A DNA stretch of 64,000 bases from Diplolepis rosae (GCA_030998225.1 JAPYXD010000680.1:15066001-15130000); one strand, 5' to 3'. Shown: positions 33,915 through 45,770, counted from the stretch's first letter. Notes: a model not told the origin generated them from the sequence alone. Program-made: numbers and translations.

Positions 33915-35521
33915 TTTGGCTTCGGCATTTTTGAAAAAAATTACAGATTTCTCTGAAACTTAGAGATTATCTTGATAAAATATGCTAGATTCATTTAGAA
34001 AAAAGAAATACCGTGGTTGACGATGTCATTGCCGAAAAAATCGCTATAAAAAAAATGTTAGTTTAACACGTAGTCTTATAGGATTCCTCATCAAAATCGG
34101 CGAAACTCCGGAACGAAACCACAAGTCCCCATAAATCAGATATATAATAGTACTTTCGATTTCGAGGCACCTATTAGTATTTTATTATAATACATATGAT
34201 TATTAAAAAAATAAGTACACTGTAAAAAATTCAGTTGAAAATTACCACGTAGAACAGGGGACATAAAATTATTAGTGATTAACGTGGTAATTTTACCAAA
34301 ATGGTGTAAAAATAATTTGGAGCGGTAAAATCACATGTAGACAGTAACATTCCCTTAATCTCACTTTCAATGCAGTGTAATTTTACGTTTCTTGTTGTAA
34401 AATTCAAATGACAATGTAAAATGGCCGGGATGAATTTCATTGCGCATGCGCTATATATATCATTTGTAAATTAACACTGACAGTACACTGAGAAAAAAAT
34501 GCTATTGAATCAAAAGCATTTCTTTCTAAAAGCATGTATATCATGGATTCAAATCAATATGCTATAGAATTATTAACATATTTATTGGTTCTTGTAGTAT
34601 ATTTTTATTAATTAATAGTATAAAATTAATAGTATTCAAAGGCGAATTTTTTAGTTTATTTTCTTAATTTAACACTTACCTTTACATTGTGAAAACGCGA
34701 TATAAATGATAAATTAAATAAGAATTTGAAACCTGCTGCGATTGCACGAGAGTTGGCTTTCTAGGTTATAGAGGTTATAGAATCACTGTTGCAGCGCCGG
34801 GCGTTAAAACGAAGATGCGTCATGAAGCGTGGAATTTTAAAATTCTGGTAGATTTACATTCAATCTACATTTTTACACTTTCATGGTAAAGTAAATCGCA
34901 GTACGCATTGCGAATTTACTGACACGTTGTAAAATTACATTCAAATATACGTTACACTATGGTTGAAATTTACCATGTTTATCATGCGTAATTTTATGTC
35001 CCCTTATTCATGTGGTAATATTAAACTTTCACTGCAAACTTCATACAAATACTGTGAAATCACACCGCTTATCTTTGCAAATTCTCAATAGAGTCGTATT
35101 ATTCCTACGTCAATCATAGTAATAGTATATTACATTACAAGGGGCGAAACAGAGCGATTGCATGAGTGTGAAGTTTGCTCTGCCCGAGTGACACGAGGGC
35201 TGCAATCACACGAAATGCTTTCGCTGTGTTTTGTTTCGAGTAATGTATACTATTTTTCATAGCAACTCTTTTGAGAATCTGATTGGCTGTAACTGTGGAG
35301 CGGGTTGAAACAGCGACTTTCAATCCTAGGGTTGAAAATCGTAGTTTCAACCCGCTCTACAGGTACCGAAAATCGGATTTTCAAAGGAGGCGCTATGAAA
35401 AATATTTTACAATCGATTGGTAATTTTCAAGTGGATTTTTACAGTGTTGCAATGAGCATTCATGTAACACGTGCCCCCACGGTGCCCCTCGTTTCATACG
35501 ACACCAAACGCCGAAGCCACC
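33915..35521. mobile_element. TTAA-flanked element inserted in R3, itself composite
   Basis: TTAA at 33911-33914 and 35522-35525 flank the insert. R1 and R2 have a single TTAA at this position, so the duplication is demonstrated. Imperfect ends share TGGCTTCGGC and GCCGAAGCCA. It is 1607 bp, with no transposase. It contains the GTAAAATTAC-word element (34213-35040) and a hairpin centred near 35328 (AGCGGGTTGAAAC and GTTTCAACCCGCT). Confidence 0.8.
34213..35040. mobile_element. GTAAAATTAC-word element
   Basis: Subterminal inverted repeats at 34239-34287 and 34967-35016 share AGGGGACATAAAATTA and GTGGTAA. The left end begins ACACTGTAAAAAATTCAG. The body is rich in GTAAAAT and ATTTTAC words. 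A second terminus of the ACACTGAGAAAAA type at about 34491 suggests another element nested inside. No coding sequence is present. Confidence 0.65.
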
Positions 35522-35779
35522 TTAAGGCCGATAGAGCCTTAAGTACATTGAATTTCCTGTTTCACTTAAACTGAAAAATAAATTTAGTGAATCTGAGAAA
35601 ATGAGTAATTTACATCATCTTTAATATTATAAAATTGGTTTGAGCTTCAGTATTAAATTATAAGAAAGAAACATAAATGTATGCGAAGAGCACAAGACCG
35701 AGCGCGAAGCACGATGACCAAATCGCGCTCAAACTTGCGAGCGAAGCGAGCTGCGCGCGAATCGTGCGATGAGAATCTG

Positions 35780-37673
35780 ATTTTTTGTATTCTGACCATG
35801 AAAATTACGTGAAATTTCTATTTTCTTTTATTACACTCAAAGTGAATTGAGTACAGATTTTTCTATCAGTGTGGAGGCAATGAAATTCACTTTCTTCTGA
35901 TTCATTGCAGTAATCCAAATAGGTGTTATTTTCAAATCTAATGTTGAAGCCTGCTTCGCTTTATTTAATTTATTTTTAAACTCGTCAGATGAAATTTAGA
36001 ATTTAAAATTCAAAGTAGTCTTTTGAATAAGTGAAATTAATAAAAAATAAATTAAAATCTTTTTTCGTAAATAATAAAGGTATTTCTGAAAAGGATATGA
36101 TTTTTAAAAATATAAGTACTTCAAAAATTCTGTAAAAAAAGAGTTAATAAATATCACTCAATTGATTTTGATAGTAATTATACTATGAGAAAAAAATTTA
36201 GATCCAACCGTATTAAATATAACAATACTCATTATTTACATTTTTTTGTCAAATTACTGATACATTTTCTTACAATTTCCAATTCAATTTTGAAAATATA
36301 TCTTAAATACTTCATGGGACACAACTGATACAAGTTTCATAGACACAGATATTTGATGTTTTAGCTTCGGAATTGTTGAACTTACATGAGTATGATAAAT
36401 TTTTCATTAATCTTAGACATTTTCTGAAACGATTAGAATCAATAATCTCAATAAAAACGCTTCTATGCTAGAGTTCCAATTATACATAAATTGATATTTC
36501 ACAGCTGAATGAGTTTTTGGAAAAAAATGTGATATATGTTTAAAAACTACAGTTTGCTTTAAAAATTAAAGACGTTAAAACTTAAATTATATGAAAATGC
36601 TCCATTTCCAAAATAAATACGTTTATAATTTCCTCATATGTTTTAAAAGTTTGTTATAATTGTCTTAATATTTCTCTTCATATAATTTTAATACCATATA
36701 CCTGATTCAAAAATTAACCAAATTTAATAGTGGAAAAAGCCATAACAAACTAGTCACGTTTTTCCCTTATTTTTGTCTAATAAATTCATACGCTGGGATT
36801 TGATTGATTCGCCTACGCAGAACTATACATTAAGTACGATAAGGATAAATGAAAGGGTTCAGGTCAAAGGGAACGAAGCTCGATGGCACTGAATTTTCCT
36901 TCGAGACATGTGGCTTCGCATGTACGTGACATTACATTATTTATTACCACGTGCGATACCCCCGGCTTGCCGCAGGAAGCTCAAGCATTTAAAAGTAATT
37001 TATACGTACCCGCAGGTTTACGAGCTGGAGAATAGCTGGCACTTTTTACGAGAAAAGCGGGCTTGATAGCATCAGACACCGCTATTTTAACTAGGCCTCA
37101 ACCCTTTGCGAATTACCCGTGCCTTTTATATTACCTGCTTAAAATACGGAATCCATTTCAATGGAAAAGGTTCAATAATTTTGGGCTTATGTTGAGAGTT
37201 CAATATTAAAAAATTGCATGCTGAGGAAAAGTCGCTCAAATTTAATATTGTTTAGTTAAATGTGCAATGAAGATAAGGACTAGTTTTTGAATATTTTTGT
37301 AAATAGTCAAAGAACTCATTTTCCGATACAAATATTCTTATAAATGATTCTAAAATCTTGCAGGATAAATTTTTGAATTAGAGAAAATCTATGTTCATGA
37401 GGAATTTAAATTTGCTATCTCATTCAAATTACGATTTTACTTATTACATAATAATTACTCAAAAATTGTCAATCACTTTTATACAATTTTTGTCCTAAAA
37501 TAATTTATTTGTAACCAAATAAACTTTCAAATTATTTTCTGGTTCGAATACAATAAATCAGATCAATAATTGAGAATTTTGAAATTTGATTCGAAATTTC
37601 AATAAAATAAAATTTTGGTGAATTATAAAATATAAAAGTTTCAAAATTCAGTTTGATAACAGATTTTTTGAAA
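35780..37673. other. Intron 1 DNA, no gene seen
   Basis: 35780-36770 and 37150-37673 are plain AT-rich DNA. 36775-37140 is markedly more complex, with GTACCCGCAGGTTTACGAGC and CCCCCGGCTTGCCGCAGG. It has no repeat ends and no convincing frame, and is a good candidate for a conserved non-coding element. Confidence 0.4.
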
Positions 37674-37675
37674 TA

Positions 37676-38930
37676 TTGGATCTATAACTTAATTCGTGCG
37701 GTTTTTTTTTCAAAATTTGAACGTTTAGTTGAGAAAAACATGTACAATAGTTTTAATCGAAGCATTGCCCATCTGAAGCTATGACTTTTTCCCATCTTTC
37801 TGGCAATTTGTGGGTTCCATCCCAAAAGAACTGCGCCGTTTTGGCGGCCAAGAATGAATCAAACCAATTTTTAATGCCCTGTTCTGATGTGAACCGTATT
37901 CCAATGAGGGCGTTCTGTATCGACCGGAACAAATGGTAGTCAGAAGGGACAAGATCTGGGCTATAAGGCGGGTGGGGTAAAACTTCCTATCCACTGTTTT
38001 CCAAATAGTTGTTAACCGGAATAGCAACATGGGGCCGAGCGTTGTCATGATAAAAAATTATTGCCTCGTGTCTGGTCGCATATTCCGGGCGTTTTTCGGC
38101 TATTGCTCTCTTCAAACGGATTAATTGTGTTCGGTAGCGTTCTCCATTGATGGTTTCACCCGGTTTCAGCAGCTCATAATACAGCACACCCTTCTGATTC
38201 CACCAAATACAGAGCATTACCTTTGCGCCATGGATATTCGGCTTTGCCGTTTATTTGGCTGCTTGGCCGGGTTTCACATATGATTTTTTGCGCTTGGGGT
38301 TGTCGTAATGGATCCATTTTTCATCACCAGTAACAATCCGATGCAAAAATGACTTCTTTTTGTAGCGTTCCAGCAGCATTTCGGACATGCGAAACCGCCT
38401 TTCAACGTCTCTTGGCTTGAGTTCATGTGGAACCCAATTTCCTTGCTTTTGAATGTATCCGGCTGCTTTTAAAGTTTAGAAATGGCTGCTTGAGTGACTC
38501 ACAAAGATTCTGCGAGCTCTTCTTGTGTTTGACAACAATCTTTATTGAGTAATGCTTCCAGTTCTACATCTTCAGACTTTTTTGACTGCCCAGGACGTTC
38601 TTCGTCTCCCAAGCCAAAATCACCACTTTTAAATCGTGCAAACCACTTTTGGCACGTGCGCTTAGCTAGAGCATGTTCACCATAAACATCCACCACAATA
38701 CGATGACTTTCGGCAGGAGTTTTCTTCATATTAAAGTAATGAAGAAGAACTCCCCGCAAAAACACTTTTTCAGGCACAAAGTTCGACATATTTGAGTAAA
38801 AGAAAATTATTGTTGTTTACGCTTCAAATGGATGACATATACTGAAGAAGACGCACAATGACAGTAGCTTTCCAACGCATGTTCGGAATTTGGGAACGAT
38901 GAATAATAATCAAGTTACGGCATCTCTTAG
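37676..38930 (-). mobile_element. mariner element, near full length, inactive
   Basis: The left terminal repeat TTGGATCTATAACTTAATTC after TA (37674-37675) matches the end at 531 in inverted orientation. The right end, near 38910-38930 (AATCAAGTTACGGCATC), is a diverged version. The length of about 1.25 kb is normal for mariner. It carries the pseudogene at 37753-38789. Confidence 0.85.
37753..38789 (-). pseudogene. mariner DD34D transposase pseudogene
   Basis: Reading from MSNFVPEKVFLRGVLLHYFN (38789), the frame has the N-terminal helix-turn-helix region (KRTCQKWFARFKSGDFGLGD) and the linker WVPHEL. It continues through the first aspartate in IVTGDEKWIHYDNPKRK and the second in IIFYHDNARPH to the third in YSPDLVPSDYHLF. 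It ends VIASDGQCFD at 37756. Lesions include a stop after AESL near 38499, a stop in place of a residue after GQAAK (near 38250), and a stop where the other family member has Trp (NSG*EVLPH, about 37987). It is nearly full length (about 345 codons) but dead. The copy at 28-531 is the same family and better preserved. Confidence 0.93.
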
Positions 38931-39935
38931 CAAACTTGTTTCAGGATGGATTTATGTGTAAAAAATTTGAAGATATATAAAATTAAACTTGAAATTTATA
39001 AGTCTTGGTTGAGCAGTAAATTAAAATTGCAAAAAATTGGCAAAAGTATCTTACTTTTAATCAGAAAATGGAAACGTTCAGAAATAAGATAATTTTTATT
39101 CAAATTAATTTATTTAAATTAATTGAAAATGATCACAAATTGCTTAAGTTTTGCTCCAAAAGAAATTGAAGCCCTGCCAATGAAACTGAAATAGAAGACC
39201 ACCGAGTCAAGTTGAAAATTCGTCTCAAACTTCGAGGTGAATCTATAAAAACATAGTCTATAAAAAGTAAAGAATTCCCTTGGTGAGATATAACAGCCCT
39301 TAACTTTTAAAGACCATCGAGGGCAAAACAGTGAAAGTCAGTTACTGATGGAGCTTAAAGTCTTGCCATTTCTTCGCACATATTCAGTACATGTGTCGTA
39401 TTATTCGATCGTAAACTTTATTGCTTGATTTTGCGTCTTTGGTATTTCACTACCATTTCTGGACCGACCTACGTTTGCCTTTTCTTAGAAAGTTTCCCAC
39501 AAAAGGGTAGGCACCCTCCCACTAAATAATAGGAAAGTTTCTTACCCAAACTCCATCGTGAACGTGAACTCGAGTTGTCTAACGTTATTTTTACCTATTC
39601 CTGTCCATGGAGGCGAAGTACTCGAGAGAATAAAGACAGAGGAAAAACAACCTAACAGTCGGAAACCGATAGCAGCAGCTCTTAGTGCAACTGTTAGACA
39701 GCCATTAGTAAGGTTTATCTTTCCAGGTGGTCGAAAATTCCGGTGGTGATTTCGCGCGGAAGAGCTGCACTTAATTTTACGTGCAAACGTCTCTAAAACT
39801 TTGGGAATTCCTTTCTCGAATAACCAAAAGAAAGTGGAACAATTTCTATTCGGGTTATCACGAAACTCCTTAAATCTACTGCTGCTTCACGGGAATCAAA
39901 ATCTAATATCAGTATATAATAAAAGAATTCCTGTG
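38931..39935. other. Intron 1 DNA, no gene seen
   Basis: The section at about 39300-39900 has higher complexity than the average intron and a short open frame at 39558-39749 without family resemblance. No gene is called. It could include conserved non-coding sequence. Confidence 0.3.
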
Positions 39936-40071
39936 ATTTTTGTGTTTCAAATTTTTTTCATGAAAAATAATCTTTTCTCTTTCAAATTAGCCCTTCAATA
40001 ATAATATTGCTATTCTCGAAAGCAAAATTATCTATTTTTGCCTGAGGTCTAATTTTCGTGAACTAACTACC
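39936..40071. mobile_element. GGTAGTT foldback element, single terminal fragment
   Basis: TTCATGAAAAATAATCTTTT through AATAATAATATTGCTATT to AACTACC followed by TTAA (40072-40075) matches one arm of the family at 30600-30712. The other arm is absent. Confidence 0.75.
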
Positions 40072-40281
40072 TTAACTGGTTCTTCTAAATAAAAGTTGCC
40101 TTGTTGTAAGTAAAAAGATAGGCATTATTTATCTTTTTCGTATATATGTACTACCCATTATGGACTATCTTTTTCATCTATAAGTTTATCCACCATATTG
40201 AGGAATATTTATCTCATTCTATCTTTTTTGAAAATATTTATTGCCTCTAACTTTCTCAACTATTCAGAGTCTTTCATCTAC

Positions 40282-40553
40282 TCTCTAAATCTGAATCAGT
40301 CAAATTTTCACTGTTTGAATCAGTGATTTTCCTTCTCACTGAATCATCAGTGTAAACAATATTTTTCACTGTTAAATCAGTTAATTTCCACTGATTCATC
40401 AGTGAAAAAATATCGTTCACTGTCAAATCAGTCAATTTTCATTTAAATAATCAGTGAAATTTAACTGATTTAAAGTAACCTCTTTTTAGCTATTTGAATC
40501 AGTCAAATTTCACTGATAATCAGTAGATTTTGACTGATTCTTATTTAGAGAGT
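40282..40553. mobile_element. ACTGATTCA-word element, copy 2
   Basis: It starts ACTCTCTAAATCTGAATCAG and ends CTGATTCTTATTTAGAGAGT. The body is made of words such as TCACTGATTCATCAGTGAAA repeated with spacing of about 35-45 bp. It is about 90 percent identical to the copy at 41034-41303. No coding sequence is present. Confidence 0.88.
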
Positions 40554-40639
40554 ATCCATATTAATCATTTTTTTATTCCTTTAGCAATCTCATACCAGTT
40601 CTAAATTTTTTAAACATTATCTTGCTATCCAAATCTATT

Positions 40640-41900
40640 TTTCGTCTAACGATTCCAATCAATATAAATATCTTATAGTCGATTATACATAAGATAGAAA
40701 ATAATTTAAATGACTATCAAAATATTGACTTTGATAGAAAGATAAAGATTGAAAAATAGGTGAGCTAGTGCATTTTAAATGTGATACAAAAGGATTAAGA
40801 TAGTTACACAAAGGATAGATTTGGATAGGAAGATGGATGTGGTAGTAAATTTTTAAACGGATATAAAAAGATTTATGTAATTAGAGAAAGGATAAACTTG
40901 GTATAAAGATAGGCATTGAAATATAGGTGCGACAGTGTATTTCAAATGTGATACAAAAGGATTGAAATACCTGCACAAAGGATAGACTCTGATTGAAAAA
41001 TTGCGACTGAAAGTTAAATGCAGCAGTATACTCTCTAAATCTGAATCAGTCAAATTCTCACTGATTGAATCAGTGATTTGCCATTTCACTGATTCATCAG
41101 TGAAAAAAATATTTTTCACTGTTAAATCAGTTAATTTTCACTGATTCATCAGTGAAAAAATATTGTTCACTGCCAAATCAGTCAATTTTCACTGAAATAA
41201 TCAGTGAAATTTGACTGATTTAAAGTAACCTCTTTTAGCTACTTGAATCAGTCAAATTTCACTGATAATCAGTATATTTTGACTGATTCAAATTTAGAGA
41301 GTATCTTAAACCCTATGAAAAAGAATTAAAAGAACTACACGGAGAATAAACTTTAATAGAAAGATAGATGTCGCAGTGCACTTCAAAAGTGATAGAAAAC
41401 AATTTAAATAATTATAGAAAGGATAAATTCAGAATGGAGGATAAATATGAAACAATATATGTTCTATACTAAATCATAGAGGAGATAGAAAATAATTAAA
41501 ATTATTATACAAAAGAGAGACATTGATAAAAAATATAAATTGAAAGGGAAAAGCATAGAGATTAAAATGCAGGCAGATAATGAATTCCAAAGAAGATAGA
41601 AAAGTATTTAAATAATCATACAAAGAAAGATAGACATTAAAGAATATAGATGCCGTACTAAATCATAAGCGAAATAGAAAATACTGAAATAATTATACAT
41701 AGGAGAGGCATGGATAGGAAGATAAGAATTGGAAGCGAAAAACATAGCAGTAAATTGTAAAAGATATATAGAATCACTGATTCACGCAGATAGATAAAAG
41801 ATACGAGAATATAAATTGCATAAGTTGAAGATAAGGAAGGATAGAAAGGTTAAGATTCAAAAGGATAGAGCTTCATAATCAATTAAAAAATAAATAAATG
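40640..41900. repeat. Degenerate satellite of roughly 90-bp units
   Basis: Units containing AAAGGATAGA, GATAGAAAGATAGA and AAATGTGATACAAAAGGATT recur about every 80-110 bp. They are interrupted by the element at 41034-41303 and decay toward 41900. This is an old minisatellite, not a gene. Confidence 0.6.
41034..41303. mobile_element. ACTGATTCA-word element, copy 3
   Basis: It has the same ends and word order as copy 2 (ACTCTCTAAATCTGAATCAG to TTTAGAGAGT), 750 bp away, and is inserted within the 90-bp satellite. The bases after both copies read ATC. A target duplication could not be settled by eye. Confidence 0.9.
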
Positions 41901-42368
41901 GTTAGGAATGGATATCGAGGGATGCATTTGCTATTTTATTCCAATCTTGAAGATTAAAAAAAATGTAAATGGATAGACGTATCTATATACTTTTAACAAG
42001 GTGGATACACTGCAAGATTTTCTCCATATTTTCATTTCATCTTTTTGACCTAAATTACGAAGCTTCCATAAATTAATGATGGTCAATATTTCCAGATTTG
42101 TACGAGTTTTTCAATTAAGTATAATTAAATTCTGTTTTTAAATCTTCCCTTGAAACATAGGGATTTGTGTTCAGAATATTAAGTGAAGCACATTGAGAGA
42201 ATATTTTTTAATTGAGCTTGTTATTACATCACATGCGTACAAAATGAAACAGATAATTATAATCTTGCGGGAAAAGTTCTACACTACACTAATTAGATTT
42301 TCATTACAGCATGTATGCTAAATGCAAAGGGTATACAATCTATATATTGCTGATTTTATTACTCCCAC

Positions 42369-42521
42369 CTGAAGCTTTTACTGATTCAATAAGTGAGTTC
42401 AATCTATTTCACTGATTCATCAGTCGAATTTCACTGATTCTCAGTGAAAGACTTATAGCTGTTGCCATCAATGAATAGTCACTGCGAATCAGTGACCGTT
42501 TACTGATTCAGGTTCAGAGAG
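42369..42521. mobile_element. ACTGATTCA-word element, terminal fragment
   Basis: Its reverse complement matches 19927-20070 at roughly 90 percent, ending in CCTGAATCAGT / GTTCAGAGAGT. It is only one half of an element; the other end is absent. Confidence 0.82.
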
Positions 42522-42883
42522 TTTATTTTAAACATTGATTTCAATAGTTCCTATAAATTGTAAAACAATTTTATTTGAATCAAGCATTCTGTGCAACGCA
42601 TTACTAAAGTTAGACCAAATTTTTTGTTTTGTAGAAATTCAAATATCGATTTGTAATTTCGGCAAACGACCTCGTATATGTTTGCATATATACGTATAGT
42701 AGTATTGAAATTCTTGCATTATTGAAGCTCCAGACGATATAGAGGTTTCAATATTGGCAGTGAGACTTGAATGAATTAAAAATCAGGAATATTGACCAGT
42801 TTCAAATAAGTAGACGAAAATATCAAGAATATAACAGAATACGCGCAAAACACATTAGAGACACTTTAGGTTTTAAAAGTCAG

Positions 42884-43836
42884 GGCACGCGATTCGCTCC
42901 TCGCGCTCTGAAGTATTTCTAATAATATTTTTCAGTAAAGAAAAAAAGATATAACTCATAGAAAATGTTTAGAAGCAAAGTTGTAGATCGTTTTAAAATA
43001 AATAATTTTTTTCCTCAACATTTTATCCGTATCCCATATATTTTGTCGGGAAAATTGAATTTTTGATTGTTAGAAAAATGTTCTTCATAAAGAAAAGAAA
43101 AGATATAACTCCTATGAAAAAATTATCGAGACCAAAGTTATAGATCTTTTTCAAATAAATAATTTTCTTTTTTAATACTTTTTCCGTATTTCGTATATTT
43201 TGGCGGGAAAATTGAATTTTTGATTGTTAGAAAAACATTTTTGATGAATAAAAGAAAAGATATAACTCTTATGGAAAAATAGTGACAATCAAGCTTGTAT
43301 ATATTTTTGAAACAAACATTTTTATTCTCTAGTATTTTTTTCGTATCTCGCATAGATTCGGTGCAAAATGGAATTTTTTATTTTTGATAACGTTTTTTAC
43401 GATTGAAACGAAAAATACGTGTGCGATCAAACAATGGTCTGAAGTAAATTTGTATATCCTGTAGAGATGAACAACTTCATCCCCAACATTTTGTTCGTAC
43501 TATGAAAAAATCGGCAGCAAAAAATTTATAAATCTCTTTGAAATAAATAGTTTTGTTTCTCCAGAATTTTTCCGTATTTCGCATATTTTGGCGGGAAATT
43601 TGAATTTTTTATTTTCACGAAAACTTTTTCTCTCGATAAATCTAGAACCGTTGGTCAAAAGTAATCCTTTCGAAAGTTATCGTACTAACAGACGACGACG
43701 ACAGACAGAAAAATAGACATCGCCGTAAAAACCACTTTTTTTCACTCAGGGGGTCTCAAAAGCTCTAGATTATACGAAAATTTAAAAAGTTATTTTTCAC
43801 ATAAAACTAATACCTACTCATATCACGAGGATGTCA
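42884..43836 (+). mobile_element. Helentron-like relative R4 with 135-bp internal repeats
   Basis: It begins near GGGCACGCGATTCGCTCCTC and ends with ACTCAGGGGGTCTCAAAA and CATAAAACTAATACC, then a diverged hairpin. At least four tandem units of about 135 bp contain AAAGATATAACTC and TATATTTTGGCGGGAAAATT. An ACAG-like tract lies at 43694-43705. This is a subfamily of R1/R2. Confidence 0.65.
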
Positions 43837-45658
43837 AAATAATATACCATTTGGTAAGAAAAAACTGAGACAAGCCATAAAAAGAAGTATAAAATTGCAT
43901 TGAGTGAATGTGGACCTATCGGCATCAATTGAAAGATTTCAATTTCCGGTTGGCTCTGACATTATAGAAGGGAATCGAAAATCTCATGAGACACAGATTC
44001 GTCAGAATAGTGCGAAAATAGTTCACTGATCCTGAACTGAGGATGAATACTGATTTTTTCACCAAAACTCAACCAGCCACAATATTCTATTTTTTTCCTT
44101 TCCCTCTTTTTAAATAGTTTACTCATCAATACAGAACAAGGGACTCCGAGTTGCCGCAAACTAATTTGGGAATTCCCTGCAGCCCCACTGGGATTTTACG
44201 CCATTTATGTTCGATTGGGTACTCTTGTTTTCTCGCAAATATTAAAACGAAATGGCGGCATCAATTTTTATTTATTTTTCCTTTTTTCTCATTTTGTGAT
44301 CTAAAAAAGCGCCGGCGTGAATAAGCAAACGTTTACGCCTAACACAATTTAGCTCCAAGGTAAAATAAATGGGGTTGCCGAAATTCTGCACAATAGTAAA
44401 GCGATTTAATGGGCCATTAAATAGAGTGTTATCGTATAACTTCAGATAGACGAGAGATTACAATGGAAAAAGTCAGCTGGAAAATTGAGTTTTTTTACCT
44501 CTGAAATATATACAATTGTTAATGGAATTTTTCAAAACATTTTTAATTCCAACTTTTACTCAAATTTTTTAATTGGTATTATAATATAATACTTCAATAT
44601 TCACAATTTTTAAAGAATACTTCTATTAGGTTAGACTAAATACTTAAAATTCAAATTTTAATCTCCAGTCTTTGACATTTTAGAATTTCTAATTTTAATG
44701 ATTTTTAAAGAGAATTTTCGTGACTTAAGTGATATCAAAGAGCACTTAAAATGTGCAAACCCATCTCTTGAAACGTAGACGCGACCTCAGCTACTTCTGG
44801 AGTGTTTGGCAAGCTCATTAATGGGAACTCTTCTCTCTAATGTGTGAAACGTCTCCCACTTTAATACCCATTAGTACAGAAAACATTCATACTACTTAAG
44901 TCCTTCAGTAGTAGCAAGAAAGTAAAACAGTGATGCATCAAAACAAACCTCAATACAATCAAGTGAAGATTTCATGCATTTTTATTATGTTATCGAAATT
45001 AGATAATTATGAGAATTTATGAGAATAAAGTAATATTCAAGGCGTGTCAATGAAATAAGTCATTATGTTTTTGGATCAATTTTATTTTCTCCAATTACAT
45101 TTTTTGTTATGTTTACGAAAATTGAAATCGAATATTTATTACACATAGTATGAGAAACTCCAATAAATTTATTTCACTTGGTCAGGCAACTTTTGATCTA
45201 ATTCTTCAATATTCTCAAGACTTTTATTTTTTAATGACTTTTTCAGCGGAAGAACTTCACAAAGTACCTTAAATATTCATATCTATCACGATCGAGCAAG
45301 TTTTCTAAGATCATTTGTAAGACCATGAAAGATATATCGTCGCTACTTTCGACATGGGTCATGAATCTCAAACAGCTACTTCGGAAGTTACAAGGAAAAC
45401 TCATATCCGGTAACTGAGTGCAAGAAAAATTTTCCACTAGAAGATGTAAAAAATGAATACAGATTCAAGCTCATAGCTCATAACTATAAATTTGTCAAAA
45501 TTTATATTATTACATTTTCTTCACTTTTGATTCGTCTTCAAAAGTTACAAAACTATGGATCCCATATTCGAAATTGCAACTATTATTACAAAAGATAAAA
45601 AAATTATCTTGCAAGAATTATACATCACCAGCCATGGACTATCAAGTCAAGTGCTCGG
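43837..45658. other. Intron 1 DNA, no gene seen
   Basis: AT-rich for the most part. 44150-44450 and 44750-44900 have higher complexity without repeat signatures and are possible conserved non-coding DNA. Short open frames at 43962-44159 and 45243-45437 are not supported. Confidence 0.35.
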
Positions 45659-45660
45659 TA

Positions 45661-45716
45661 CGTGGGTTGTTCGATAAGTAACTTGGTTCCGTGTGAAAAA
45701 CAACTCTAAGTTTAGT
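45661..45716 (-). mobile_element. mariner 3' end, left part of a split element
   Basis: CGTGGGTTGTTCGATAAGT after TA (45659-45660) is a mariner terminus. The sequence ...AACTCTAAGTTTA at 45702-45714 continues, after the large insert, at 51559 (CTCTAAGTTTACTATCGAGC). This leads into the C-terminal transposase codons at 51572-51730. So one mariner 3' end is split by a 5.8-kb insertion. Confidence 0.8.
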
Positions 45717-45770
45717 AACTCCGCCATTGCCGGTCCCAAGCCCGGATGAGAAAGAAGGAGGGGTTACACG
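45715..45770 (+). ncRNA. Twister-type self-cleaving ribozyme core
   Basis: GTAACTCCGCC, then the 19-base core GCCGGTCCCAAGCCCGGAT, then GAGAAAGAAGGAGGGGTTAC. The core, the upstream UAAC and GCC, and the downstream GGAGGG follow the order and spacing of twister ribozymes (as in the rice twister family). The CCGG/CCGG stem and the CCC and GGG blocks of the pseudoknots are present. Twister cleaves between U and A of UAAC, here 45716/45717. The upstream P1 strand is not complementary to the downstream GUUAC. This is expected if the insertion derives from an already cleaved RNA. The short P2 helix appears to have one mismatch. Activity is not shown by sequence alone. Confidence 0.78.

Larger units (their letters stand above)
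33556..35779 (-). mobile_element. Helentron-like fragment R3, split by a TTAA element
   Basis: 33556-33914 matches R1 at about 11118-11464 (degenerate units, then GAGCGCGAAGC.., then GATGAGAATGTGTTCC). 35526-35779 matches R1 at about 11469-11749 (GGCCGATAGAGCCTTAAGT onward, GCGAAGC palindromes, ending before a T run). The two halves are separated by the 1607-bp insert at 33915-35521. The 3' hairpin end of R3 is missing. Confidence 0.8.

Noticed and set aside
40279..41307. CRISPR-like array suggested by regularly repeated ATCAGT words
   Set aside because: The DNA is eukaryotic, the spacers are not of constant length, and the repeats belong to mobile elements with fixed terminal sequences.
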